A DNA stretch of 64,000 bases from contig NC_064655.1 of the NCBI RefSeq assembly GCF_001723175.1, forward strand, positions 1,364,001 through 1,428,000, in the 5' to 3' direction. A model generated the notes under the pieces. It was not told where the DNA came from and ran no database searches. It worked only from the letters and a program-made list of their open reading frames with translations. The stretch is from Penicillium oxalicum (lineage: Eukaryota > Ascomycota > Eurotiomycetes > Eurotiales > Aspergillaceae). A program made the position numbers and the translations under genes. Of this stretch, positions 34,031 to 45,862 are shown piece after piece (position 1 is the stretch's first letter; every line of letters starts with the position of its first letter).

Positions 34031-35678
34031 TCAAAGTTCCTTCTCTCCAACAACCACGTCACGGACAAAAGCGAACATCTCACGAGGTTTGTTCGCAAAG
34101 ACACTATGCCCAGCACCTTTGAAAAGATGATACGAAACGCCTCGCTCTTGGCCCCAGAATCCAACCACTTTATTCTCCCCTCGAGTCTCCCCGGTGTGCC
34201 CGGGCTGAGTGACAGGCATTGGATCGTCGCCAAAGAATGGACGTTTCGGCTCGGTAGAAAATCCCTGGGCACCGCGCCATGTCATGTTCTGTATCGCTAG
34301 CTCGGTGCCGATGTGGTTCAACAACATGTCCCACTCTCCGTTATAGATGTGCAAAGAGATGTTGTGCTGGGTGACTAGATCGGGTAAAATGGTGTATGCC
34401 GGGGGCACTACGGATGGTGCACCGAGCAACGTGCTGAGGATCGTGGAGTTGCAGGCACTGTAAGTTCCACGCCCGCTGACATGGAGAGCGTCCTGAACGT
34501 CGGTGCGGCTGAAAAATGAAGTCATCAAGTTCATTGTCTGGATCGTGCCGCAATCGTGGTGGATATCATAGACGTCGAAACAAGGAATGCCCGAGCCGTC
34601 GGCAGATGCGGTGTCCATGTAATCCATGACGGTAGAATATGTGGCGCATGGACCATAACAAGTCGAGTTAAAAATCGACATGTTGACATCACCGACTGTT
34701 CTGGGCGTTATGCTGCACGTTGAATTCCAAACATCGGTCATGTCCCGGCGACGGCGGCGACGATAATTGAAGTTTTCCGGATTTTCCGGGATGGTGAATT
34801 TGCCCTCAGGGGGATAGATCTTGGCTTGGGCGAGCATGTCTGCGAAACCGCAAACCTGATCCGCGGCAGCGAAAGCACCAAGAATATCTGTTGGTATTTT
34901 CACCATTGCTGCTTGCGATTGTACATATGCTCCGATTCCAACGGAGGACATGGCTGCTGCGTTCCCCCAAGATCCGTCTCCGATGGACATGGAACGGATA
35001 TTGAGCGGGGTCCAGGTATTGCTCTGGAGCAAAGCCTCGGTGAAGTATGGTATGTAGATGCCCGCATAGGATTCCCCCATCAGGTGGATCTTCTTCGATG
35101 ACAGATGCGGAAAGAGTGTGAGGAATCCGTTCAGCCAAGCCACAAAGTCCGCCACGACCATCTCATTGTTGCGAACTGGGTACGGATTGCTCGCCGTGGA
35201 GAAGCCTGCGCCGACCGGCTGATCTATGTAAAGAACATTACCCAGCCGCGTCCATGAGTACGGGTTGCGTTCGAGTGAGGTTGAATTGTCAATGAATGAG
35301 ATAGGTCCGTTGCCGCCAAGTAGCCCTACGAGGGAGGAACAACCTGGTCCACCATTGAGCCAGACTGAGAGACAGATTGGGATGTGGTCAGCAATTGACG
35401 AGTATGATTTGCACTGGTCAGCCTTTTTTAGAACTAGGAGACTCACTAATTAGGTTCTCATCATGCGTAGGGGTTTCTGATTCGAATAGCCAGAAGAAGA
35501 TTTCATCTCCTACTTTACGTCCCGGCACAGGCAAACGACCGGCCCAGTTGATCGGCAAGGAAGGAGTATCCGGTAATGATCGAACCAGATATTGAGTATT
35601 CCGAGTCGACACGTGAAGCAATTGACTCGTCATTGACCACCACAGTTGGATGAGAAAGAGGGCTCCAGTCCATCCCAT
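34031..35678 (-). CDS. Secreted serine carboxypeptidase, peptidase family S10
   Basis: Removes C-terminal amino acids from peptides at acid pH, outside the cell or in the vacuole. Exons 35678-35447 and 35364-34031 give 521 residues; the intron 35365-35446 starts GTGAGT and ends CTCTCAG, joining DENLI to WLNGGPGCSS. The start at 35678 gives a signal peptide (MGWTGALFLIQLWWS); an earlier ATG at 35708 adds MLVLLRGSVT. Substrate-site WLNGGPGCSS is followed by the catalytic Ser176 in GESYAG, then the Asp in YNGEWDMLLNHIGTE and the His in GAGHSVFANKP, all intact. Several N-glycosylation sequons (NSTC, NMS, NSTI, NISL, NMTW) are present. A run of six arginines (about 34744-34761) sits between the halves of the enzyme. 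Confidence 0.93.
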
Positions 35679-38015
35679 CGTGACGCTCCCGCGAAGAAGA
35701 ACAAGCAAGAATCCTGGTCGTTCAAGGGAAAGCCCTCAGATCTGACACTTGATGGTCACCTCGGAGTACGATAGGGAGATGACCAAGGCGCATGTCATTA
35801 CAAGACTACAGAGCAAGAGCAAGGGGTAATCTAATTTGAACTCTTCATGGGCAACATGACCTGCTGGCTACGAGATGGAAGCGCGAGGCCATATTTCCTA
35901 ATTAGGATCTGAATAGAGCGGGAGAGGCTTGCCATGCTCGCAAGGTGACAGGCTGGAACGACCAGGCATGGACTAGAAAAGCGCCGCCCGAAACAAACTG
36001 CTGAGTTGAGAAATGGTACAACCGCTGGAACTGTTCCGCTCTCTCTGAGTCTTCTGTCTTGAGTTCTGTGAATATCTCCGAAGACGTCCAAGTGAACCCG
36101 AGACAGAAAGGGCGTTCACCAATCGCCCGGTAATCATTCGGTCGTGGACTGAGGTCATCCACCACTGGTTGAATGACCACAATAGATGGGCTGGTCACAT
36201 GACGCCTCGAGCGTCTCTTTGCAGTCACCCAACTCCAAGCAGTCGGGTGCAGATCCTTTGGCCTGAATAACACGGCCCCCAATAACCGTCGTCAAAACCT
36301 TTGAATGCCTGATTTCCAAGGCCTGCACAAGATCCACCTCTCAAAACTTCAGGCACTCAGGCATTCAACTCTATCGGCCGCATTCGACCACAGCCCCACT
36401 TGGAGTTCTCGTCGCAAATTCACATTCCCCAAAGTGGAGCTTGGAAGCTTTCTCAGTTCCACTTTGGCGGTAGTTGACTCCATACTTCGTATCTACTGTC
36501 GTCCCTGATTCTGGCGTCACATTCGAAGGACTGGCTGGTCGTCCGTCCCAGATCCGTCATGTCGCCCATCGCTACACTGTGGTCTCACGGTCACGTCTGA
36601 TGGGTCTCCCAAAGAAAAAGGAAACCCCCCAAAAGTTGGTGTGGGCAAAGTCCTGCACTACGCATGGCCAGTGCGCCGCAAAGTGAGGCGTGAAAGGGGG
36701 TTCCAGACCTGCTACAAATCAACAGCGAAGGGAAGGAGACCTTGAAAGTCGGTCAGCCCACCCCCTTCATATTCAGAAATCTCATGCGAAAAGGGGCATC
36801 AGGAGAGAACGAGAGAAGATTGGAAAGCGATGCATCTCAGCACGATCGACGATCCTCACGATCGGGAAACGGAAAGGAGATGCGCCTCGATAGCGAGGAA
36901 CCATCTTGAGGCAAGTCTGTAGTGGTTCTCGAAAGCGCACTACACTAGAAACGGGTACCAGCAGTCTCCCTGGAACGACCGGAATGTGCGCCCTGAACCA
37001 CTACTTGTCATAGTGTCCTCAGCCATGGCGACTCGTTCGGATTCTCTCTCCGAATCGACGAGGGTACCGTCAAAACTCTATCTCCCGTGGAGTCGTGGTG
37101 TCTTGGATGCTTTCGTTGTCCCCGAATTCAGTCATTCGAAAACGTCTGTTCAGGAAGACCTGTTCACAACGGTCACATCGAAGATCCTTCGTGATGATCC
37201 GACTATATCAGGTCCATTTGGTCGCTTTCTCAATCCTTCTTAGTCTTTTTGCCCTTTTGCTCTCCTTACCGTGCCCTTTTCACAATTCTCTTCCATTTCA
37301 AACCCGGACCTGACCAATCCATTTCTCCCGGTCTCGTGTCTGGCGCCTCAGTGAAATCGTGCTACACTCTCATCAACTTGGCTGTCGGTGCCAGTGTTCC
37401 GAGGATTTGATCGCATCGTGACCGGAATCTCTACAAGCTAGCTACAAAACTTGCCCTACCTTGCTGGGCTTGAATTCAATTGTGGAATCTGGACTCAAAT
37501 CGAGACTGTCTCAAGTGCATCCGAGAAGGATCGAGCACATCCCTGCCCTCAACCATTATCAACCCCACGAGTCTAGTCGCCTGCAGATTCCAGGATAAAC
37601 CGGTGGCTCCACCTGATTTGACAGCTCATTTGCATCACTTTTGGTTGGCAACCTAGGATTGGCTGCCTGCCTGAGGCAAACAGGGGGGCGTGTGGAAAGG
37701 TTCAAAGCATACAGGTCAGTCATCACGAGCACATCGTGGGCGGGATTTCTTCTTATTCATCTTGACCTCGGTCCCTGAGTTGTAATTGCCCTTTTCTGGA
37801 GCTACTGGTGCGCGCCAGCTGGGATACCCCGACCATCATATTGAGGAAAAGAGGATGTTGGCATCGGGCTGCGATTTGCCATGCCTGGCTAGAGCTCTTG
37901 TTTCATCACACCACACAGAAATGATTTTGATCTAACATTTGGGGCCCATGAGTACTAGAATCGAACAGACAGAGAGAGAGAGCAATTGATCGTATAGCAG
38001 ATTCTGCTCTAAGCC
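35679..38015. other. Long divergent spacer carboxypeptidase / sok1
   Basis: 2.3 kb without a supported gene. Small frames (35902-36282 minus, 36986-37243 plus) have no recognisable motif. The last part is a GA-rich leader (GA repeat at about 37970-37982) in front of sok1. It is likely promoter sequence for two genes and perhaps a long sok1 5'UTR. Confidence 0.5.
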
Positions 38016-40046
38016 ATGGATCTTCAAGGAACCAAAGAGGCTCGAACGCAGGAAGACGGCAACGACGGCTCGTTGGATAGCTACAATGCGGGTAATGGCC
38101 GCGCCACCGAATTTCGCCAAACTGAAAGACGCGAGTCTCATGGTCATGAGAAATCGTCGACTGTGAGCTCACTGCGTCGCGCACGTCCACCTTTCGAATA
38201 TCCGCCCAGCACCAGTCGACTCCACGCAGCCGCGCGTCCGGAATCGCGATCGATTTCCAGCGCGACCTCTCATCCTCGAGATTCCTCGCCCTCTGCGGAG
38301 GCGATCAATATTCCACATGTCTTAGGACTCGGTTCACGCGACCAGAAGCTTCTCTGCAAAGCTCGCCGCCACCCTCCGGTCACCAAACGAACATTGAGCG
38401 AGCTCGACCTACCCTGCATCATGAGCAATATCAATCTTCGCATGGATGCCAATTTCGACCGTGATTTACATTTCAAACCCGATCTGGAGGGCGAAAAAGG
38501 CAAGCGCAAAAGAAGAGAGGCTACAGAATACTGGGATGCCATGGCCCTCGAGATAGCCATTTATGCGTACCAAGCCGCGAATCCCGATATCGACATGGAT
38601 GAGTCTCATTCGGGGCAAACCAGCACCACGCACACATTCGAGCCCCGACTGCCCTTGATGTTTGAGACCCTGCAAGAAGTCATCAAGACGCTAGTACCCG
38701 AACGGGACCATCCGAGTGTCATGGAGAACCTCGAGGTACCCTTGCTCATGCAGCAGGTACGCAAGGGAGTCCTTGACATGGTCATTCTAGCCAAGTGGAT
38801 GGCAGCTTTGCTTAAGACGCATTGCGCACCGATGCGCGACGAGTGGGCAGACCGCATGGTGGAACAGATCACTGAAGGCTCCCAGTCGCAAAACCCGAAG
38901 AAGGTTGTCAATGGGCTGCAGACGCTGTTCGCTATTCTAGAAGCAATGAAGCTCGTGAGTCATTCCCTTTCCACTAGACGATAGATTTGTTTCCCGTTAT
39001 ACTGACAGAACCTACAGGATGTGGCGAATCATCAAATTCGTACCTTCCGTGTCTTACTGATTGAGGACACAGTGCCTTTCTTGCAAGAGTACCTTGAAGG
39101 CAAGATCAGCCGCGGAGGTTTCCAAGTCGAACCCGCGAAGCTGTGGTATGCCGAGGCACGAGAACGCGCGCAAAGAGAAGACGAAGCTCAAGGCTCAACT
39201 TCGGCGCAGTCAGACGTAGCTTTGAAGCCTCTCGAGGCTCTTTTTAAGGGAATCACGGACCAGTTGCTTCAGTTCCACCCACCTTCAGACTATCCCGAGA
39301 CGTTTCTCTTCGACACGGATCGGCTGTGGCAGTTGCGCTCGACGATTCATAATCTGATCAATCTGGAGATTGCATGGTACATCTTCGAATCCTATGTCCA
39401 CACGCAGAAGAGATACCTGTCTGCTCGCGATGAGACATACTCGACCTTCCGCACGCGGATTTGGTCGCTTATGGAGGACGAAATGAGTCCCGACGAGCGA
39501 GACTGTTGTGAGAATGACGACTCGGATACTCGAGGTGGCCAACGCTGGATGGCAAAGATGCGATCGATCGCACTGGAAATTGCCCGATTTGCCTGTGCCG
39601 CATGCTGTCTAGACACTCTTGTCGCCGACGAAGTCATCGCTCCGATCGAGGAGGCGCTTCTATGGCATCTGTCGAATGAGTCGGAGCTCTTCCGCTACTT
39701 TCAAAATACGATGCGCGAGAAAGTGCTCACTGCGACCATGGCATCTGCAAAGAAGTTCCTCCCTCTTTCACCATTGGCCATTTGTGAGTCCCAACGGACG
39801 ATGCTCGCACAGTCTAACGGAAATGAGTCCACCCCCAATGCCCCCTTGACGGCCGCGGACGCGACACCGCAAGTTCTCGGGGCTTCCCAGTCGCCGCAAT
39901 CAATCTCTGCCCAACAATACGACATTGAGCGTATTGGTATGCGTCTTGCTCATATCGGCGTCCTACACTGGCGAGTCTGGGCTCCTCTACTCTACTTGAG
40001 AGAGGAGACTTCTCGGTCGACTGTTGAACATCCAGGACCACTGTAA
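38016..40046 (+). CDS. sok1: Sok1 / T-complex-protein-11 family signalling protein
   Basis: A member of the Tcp11 family; yeast Sok1 is a dosage suppressor of protein kinase A mutants, so a role near cAMP signalling is inferred. Exons 38016-38954 and 39018-40046 give 655 residues; the intron 38955-39017 has donor GTGAGT, branch ACTGAC and acceptor CTACAG. The N-terminal 120 residues are polar and low-complexity, followed by PPVTKRTLSELDLPCIMSNI. The alpha-helical Tcp11 region has PRLPLMFETLQEVIKTLVPE, QVRKGVLDMVILAKWMAALL, NHQIRTFRVLLIEDTVPFLQ, YLEGKISRGGF and LHWRVWAPLLYL. Length and block order agree with filamentous-fungal homologues. The start is the first ATG after an upstream stop. Confidence 0.9.
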
Positions 40047-41224
40047 TCTCCAGTGTCTTGAGTTTTTTTTTTTTTCCTCTCTTGACCAGATTGCTTGCTA
40101 TACTTGGTTTACTATCCTCTGGACAGCTTTACTGGCGTTCTTTGCTTTTCTAGAAAGCTGCTTTTGCTCTTGTTGGTGTTCTTTCAATCTTCTGTGACCT
40201 GCTCTCTAGCGCTTTTGCATGGTTGTGTGTACGGCGTCTCTCTATCCTTGGTCTTTTCTCTTGTGTCTGTTTTTCTTCTCTTTTCTTTACTTTTTTTTCT
40301 TTGGTCGTCAGCTTGAGCGTCATCACCAAGGACGGAGTTTGTTAGAGTCGTCGGGGATGAAGCGTTATATGTGGCCCGTCCGGTCATCTTTGGGAAATAG
40401 ACTCTGGCGTTGTCTTTTGTTTTAATCTTTTCCCCTTCCCCGTTTATTTTCGCTATTCTTGCTCGATGCAGTCGAAAGTGTCTATTCGAGTTTGAATTGA
40501 GAATACTTCTTCCCGCACGATATTCAGTGTGATCAATCAAAACAAGACCTTTGTTTCTCTATCTCTATATTTCCGCCTAGTTACAACCTACGACCAATCC
40601 CCATTAAATATGCACCGATACAGAAACCAATGCCTTCCAAATAATTATCTTTTTTTTATAAGGAAACCCCCCCCCCCATCTTCAAGAATCAGACATTGCC
40701 GTGTTACAATCCACCGGATGCGGTCAAATTCGGCCCGTCGACTGGTCCGCCCTCATTCCCCTGATCGAATTTCCAAAACTCCCCATTCCGATCGTTCAAC
40801 GGCCAAGTACGATTTCTCTTTGCGCTGCATAGTACAAGCGGATTCACCCGACGATAGTGAATCTACTTGCTGGCTATAGGCTACACGTGATATTCACACC
40901 TCACACCTCATTACTCTGTGTACAAACCACAAACCCGGCAAAAGTTTTCCGGACCAGCCACTCCCTTCCTGAAACTATTCAAACCACGTCTGGTCGGACT
41001 TGATTGTCCGGAAGAGGAAGAAACAACACAGCCTCTTAAAATATCCTGGGTAAATTGGGGGAGGGGGTTGAACAAGCAAACCTCCAACGACACGGCATCT
41101 ACCAAAATCTCTTTCTCGCTTGAACCGAGCGACGCAATCAGATACAAGCCGGAAGGCCCGAGGCTGGGGCCCAGTTAGAAAAAAAAGGGAAAAAGAAGAA
41201 AAAAAACACGAGCAGAATGAAGCA
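40047..41224. other. Spacer sok1-cce1
   Basis: 1.2 kb without a supported gene. The first 400 bases are very T-rich (T-runs near 40064-40076 and 40290-40300), as in a 3'UTR. A C11 run sits at 40667-40677. The stretch before cce1 is A/G-rich. Confidence 0.55.
40667..40677 (+). repeat. Poly(C) tract, 11 bases
   Basis: An uninterrupted C run in the sok1-cce1 spacer, one of several intergenic C or G homopolymers of at least ten bases in this window. Confidence 0.85.
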
Positions 41225-42514
41225 ATGCGTCCTTCATCGATCCTATACGCGTCCCGACCATTTCCATGGATCGCAGAATTAAAAGCGGTGCAACTTCAGC
41301 GCGTGGCGCGCGCAACGGGGATTCAGTCATCCGGCACAAAAGATGTGCTTGGCGGCCGGATTGAAACCATCCTGTCTGATCAGCTGCGGCGTGTCCCGGC
41401 GGGTGAGAAACAGCGTCGTGATTGGAGCGTGCTGAGTATTGATATGGGGATTCAGAATCTGGCATTTGCTCATCTGCATGTTCCGCGGGTATTACCTGAT
41501 TTGGAGATGGAAGCGAGACAAGGGCCGTCGAAGCCGATTCTGACGGCGTGGCATCGGCTGAAAGTCTCTGAGATTGACAGGTTAGACTTGAAGGGGAGTT
41601 TGGAAGATGGAAAGGGCGAGGCAGAGGACTCTGGCGCAGCGTCGATGACGGGGACAGAAGCGTCGTTGTTTGGAGTACTCGGCGCCTCTGAAAGTGCGGC
41701 TTCCGCGTCTGTGACGGAGCTAAAAGAATCATTTGCGCCGCATGTTTATGCCGAACTGGCGTATACATTGGTCACGGCCCTCTTGTCGGCATATAAACCT
41801 ACCCATGTTCTCATTGAGCGGCAGCGTTTTCGATCTGGTGGAGGGAGCGCGGTGCAAGAGTGGACACTGCGAGTTGGCGTCTTTGAAGGTATGTTGTATG
41901 CTGTATTAAATGCGCTCAAGCGGGAGCGCGGATTCGAGCTGGATGGATTAGAGGTGCATGGGATTGAACCGAAGCGGGTAGTGCGATACTGGGAGGATCT
42001 GGATCTGGATCTCGTTCCTTGTCCTGGTCTTGGTCCTGATACGGTCGAGTCTGGAAAGAAAGAAAGAGAGCGGGAAGAAGCGTCTATATTATCACCACAA
42101 CGAACAGCGGATGATGTCAAAACTAAGAGCAGAGTCAATGCGCGGCAAGTCAAACAGGCCAAGATTGACCTGGTCGGACACTGGATTGCAGGGTCTCTCC
42201 CCGTGGAAGATATCACGACACCGGCTGTTCCTCGTGAACGGCAGCTTGAACGACTTGATGCTGCGGTTCAAAGCAAGATTTGTCTGGCGGCGCATCGTCC
42301 AAGTGTACACCAGACTGCGCAGGCTTACCTGCAGAAATGGCGCAAACCGGTCCAGAAAACTTCCAAGAACAAGACACCATCGTCGCCTGCAATAGGCAAA
42401 CTCGATGATCTGGCAGACTGCCTCTTGCAGGGTGTGACTTGGTTAGAATGGCAGACCATGCGAGAAAGACTTGCCCGGGAAGGAGTCGAAGCCCTGCAGT
42501 TGACAAAGAAATGA
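41225..42514 (+). CDS. cce1: Mitochondrial Holliday-junction resolvase Cce1/Ydc2
   Basis: A RuvC-fold endonuclease that resolves four-way junctions in mitochondrial DNA. A single exon of 429 residues from the ATG at 41225 (MRPSSILYASRPFPWIAELK); the frame is open to 41120, but without homology. The N-terminal 60 residues look like the SAP-type DNA-binding motif of this family (LKAVQLQRVARATGIQSSGT then KDVLGGRIETIL). Catalytic acidic residues are visible: D73 in SIDMGIQNLAFAHL, E198 in LIERQRFRSGG, and D394/D398 in KLDDLADCLLQ, whose spacing matches S. pombe Ydc2. Two acidic low-complexity insertions (about 125-165 and 260-300) make it longer than the yeast proteins. Confidence 0.93.
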   Translation: MRPSSILYASRPFPWIAELKAVQLQRVARATGIQSSGTKDVLGGRIETILSDQLRRVPAGEKQRRDWSVLSIDMGIQNLAFAHLHVPRVLPDLEMEARQGPSKPILTAWHRLKVSEIDRLDLKGSLEDGKGEAEDSGAASMTGTEASLFGVLGASESAASASVTELKESFAPHVYAELAYTLVTALLSAYKPTHVLIERQRFRSGGGSAVQEWTLRVGVFEGMLYAVLNALKRERGFELDGLEVHGIEPKRVVRYWEDLDLDLVPCPGLGPDTVESGKKEREREEASILSPQRTADDVKTKSRVNARQVKQAKIDLVGHWIAGSLPVEDITTPAVPRERQLERLDAAVQSKICLAAHRPSVHQTAQAYLQKWRKPVQKTSKNKTPSSPAIGKLDDLADCLLQGVTWLEWQTMRERLAREGVEALQLTKK

Positions 42515-42774
42515 CTGCACGAGGAACTCGGAGCTGTGAGGCACATCTTGTATTATTCACATCAATCACATTTGTAGCGAGGTGTAATGGCTCTGTTCAT
42601 GTTCCATACGGAAATTACGAATTACGAGAGGCAGTTAGCAGATTTAGAGCTACACCAGCACCCACGGCCATCCTGCTATTCTTGGTCGACCTATAATTGA
42701 GGGAGAAAGAACTTCTATGTCTGATCTTGTGGCCAATTCACTATCTTAGCAAGAGCACAGCCGTTTTAACCCCT

Positions 42775-42804
42775 CCCCCCCCCCCCCCCTTTTTTTTTTT
42801 CCCC
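42775..42804 (+). repeat. C15-T11-C4 polypyrimidine tract
   Basis: Fifteen C, eleven T and four C in direct succession, 260 bases after the cce1 stop codon. It is prone to replication slippage and to assembly error. Confidence 0.9.
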
Positions 42805-43655
42805 AGGAAAATTGAGAGGTCAATCCTGCCATCTCTCGTGCTCAGTGCCGGTGCAATTTCAGGGGGAAAAAGTCCCGTGAGCTCTATGGGAGTCTCAAAA
42901 TTTAGAACATCGGTAGAGACCCAGTCGAGAACTTCAGTCGGTCACACTGGTAGTCTGTGCTACAGAGTACAGACAAGTTATGGAGCAGGTCTTTCATCTC
43001 GACTTGGTTTTTCCTTGTGAAATGAGACAGGGCTGTTTCTCTGGCTGGTTGATCGGGACTCTTCAAGTTTCGTAACCTTTTTCACTGCTTGCTTTTTCTT
43101 TATTTTTATTTTTATTTTATTTTTCAAAAAAAAATTTTGAACAATATTTGTTATGAGAAAGCCAACGAGGATGCGACGTGCGAGTGCCAGTGCGAATACT
43201 TTACTCCGTCCACTGGGCTGTCCAAAATGTACGCGGTACACGGCACGGGCAGTGTAATGAGGGTCTCATCCTCTGGTCGTCTACACATCCTGTCCTGTCT
43301 CTGGATCTCTCATCTTATCATTCTCATCTTATTTCATTACGCAAGACCTCCGCCTGGGTAAATAACCTTCTCACTTTCTACCAATCAGTCCGCATTTCCG
43401 CAAATGAAACCCGCAAAAGTGACTTTGATGGATGCAAGATTAATTGCAGGTGGAGAAGAGAAAGTGTAGCCCTGTGGTGCGATAATACACTTCAAGGTTC
43501 TTCTTTTTATTTGTTCCTGAACTATACGCGTCCATGGTAAATAGCATCAACAGCACTCCACCTGTCACTTAAGCGTGACGATTCAGTCAGCCGCACTGGA
43601 TGAGACGATGGCCTCAGGCAGTTTAGGTGAAACGGTGGCGTAGCTGTGGTCGACA

Positions 43656-43667
43656 GGGGGGGGGGGG
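43656..43667 (+). repeat. Poly(G) tract, 12 bases
   Basis: An uninterrupted G run in the long spacer upstream of the mucin-like gene. Confidence 0.85.
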
Positions 43668-45862
43668 ACAACTCTGTTTTTTCGGTCTTTTCGGTGGCAT
43701 CGAAACTGAATGTGGATCCGAGACGCTCAGTTTAGCAAGGATGAGACGGTTGCACCACACACATCGGTTGTGTCTACAAATGTACAGTTGATGAGGTCGA
43801 GTTAGGTTGAGAGCCCATTTTTCATCCAAAGCTCATATAGAACCATTGTATATCGGATCAGACAGGAGTTGAATTCACTTTTTTTTTTTGGTACACTAAT
43901 AACTTATAGTTGACCTTGTCGAGCATATACACTTTCATGGTAACATGCCTGGGAAATGGAGATGTTCTTGTCTCTGGACATTGCCCTCTCTTCAGCATGC
44001 CAGTCCATTCTCTCCTATCACTCGACGAGTCGACAGAGTACAGTTGACACCCCGAAGAGAGTAGCCGACACGGGAACTGCGCCCCCTTCCTTGACCCGTG
44101 GGCGCGGGTGCTCCACTCGGACCGAGATTGGCCTGCTGGTCCGTCGCCGTCCAGGTACATTTGGATCCCCCGTCTACAATGTACAATCTACACCAAGGAC
44201 AATACCGTGAGTGCTGTCGTACTGTCTGTCTTCAAACCCCATGGAATGCAACGAAAAATGGCGGCGAGTATTAGTCCTGATCGTTGAGCAGCTGCATAGA
44301 TCCACACAGGCCTTGTCCCACTCCATTCTCTGCAGCGAGTGTCCAGAGCTGAAGTCATGTCCGGTTGGAGGGCGATGCGGTTCATCATTGATTGCGATAC
44401 ACTCAACGCTGGGCGCATTGTGTGGCTGGCCATCATCATCGGGTGGGAGCCGCCACAAACTGGCGAATCGAGACGATACCTTAAGAGGCCATCGATCCGA
44501 GTCCATGACTTCATGCTCGCATCCTCATCACGGGTGAAACTGATTTTCTTTCTCTTGGGCTCGTGCAGGTGGCCCAGCCCGTTGGCAGTGCTGCTCCGTG
44601 GGCCTTTTCGGCGAACAGACGACTTGATTGGCTTTCAGGCCCCAAGCGCATCACGGGGACCGAGCAATTTCCCGGAACGAAGGGAAACCAGTCAACGGCT
44701 GGTGCCTGACCCGGAAAAAGGTGGATGGACAGGGCAGGATTCTGTACCGAGAGGTAGACACATTGTCGCGATTCTCTCGGGAAGAGTGAGGAAGGATCGA
44801 GACTCCCGAAGAAACAAACGGACCGTGTGGCAATTGAGCAGAGAGGAAGTGACGGAGCAGCGAGAGCCCTGAACCGGGGAAACATGCACGGAAATCAGTA
44901 CCGCAGTACTCCCGCAGCGGTACCCACGAGGTACCAGTGGAGTACCGTCCTGGCGATTCGAAAAATGAGCGAGTTTGGTCCCTCTCAGGTACACCCGCCA
45001 CGGACCAATCATGAAACTTGGCAGGTCTCATGCCGCTGGAGACTGGCCGGGAATCGCGGTCGAGACTGTTTCATCGCGTGTCCCTTGATGAAGGTGAAGA
45101 GACTGGGAAGTCGACTCCTGAATGTTGCCCGTCTCCCTGTGTCGAGAGGAATCCCATACGGATTCAAAAGAGCATGGCTTGCTGGCCATTGAAAGTTGCT
45201 TTTCTTGCGGGACACAAGCAGGATCTTGGTCCACCGTCTGAAGATGTCATGATCAGGCCTGACCTCGTCTGACTGTGTATCCATGCTCGTTTGTGGCCCG
45301 TGTGGAACGAACTAATCAAATGTCAAAAATTGGGTTTGATTGCAGTCCTGCGCCAAACGCAGTCTCCAGCACATCAATGGATCATCCAGAAGACCAGAGC
45401 CATCCCAAGTGGAGACTCGTCTAGTCCAACATGACCCGATTCTGGCAATTCAATACAGGAAATTGATTTTTCCATCAAAATTGGCAGATGGAAAGAGCCC
45501 CGCCTCAGTTTGGGTCCCCACGACGCTGGGCCGCGTACGACAATTCTTCTTCTTCTGCCTCTTCTCTCTCTCTCCTGCCTCCTTTTCCCTTCTCTCTCTT
45601 CTTTCCTTCAAACCGGACGTCCTTCGCTCGCGATTCTTTGATAGAATCTCTTTTCATTCCTTCACGCTAGACGTTGACATTCCCTTACACCTGCGAATCG
45701 ATTTCGCGGTGTCGATACACACTCTTTTCCATACTTGCCCAGCGCCGGTTTACATTCGCTCATCTCTCGCTCCCAAGACATTGATTGTCTGATCTATCAA
45801 AGTCACCTACACACCGTCTACACATCGACAAGTGACACTCATTTCACATCGAAACCATCAAC

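Larger units (their letters stand above)
42515..45862. other. 3.3 kb spacer with homopolymer tracts, start of accessory-looking region
   Basis: No gene is supported. The region holds a C15-T11-C4 tract (42775-42804), a G12 run (43656-43667), a GTAC-rich patch (44896-44959) and a strongly CT-rich leader (45541-45610) before the mucin-like gene. The frame 44339-44872 (177 codons) has antisense frames of similar length and no domain features, so I do not call it. Confidence 0.5.

Noticed and set aside
44339..44872. 177-codon plus-strand frame in the long spacer
   Set aside because: Antisense frames of similar length overlap it, and no signal peptide, domain or convincing splice partners are seen; probably chance.
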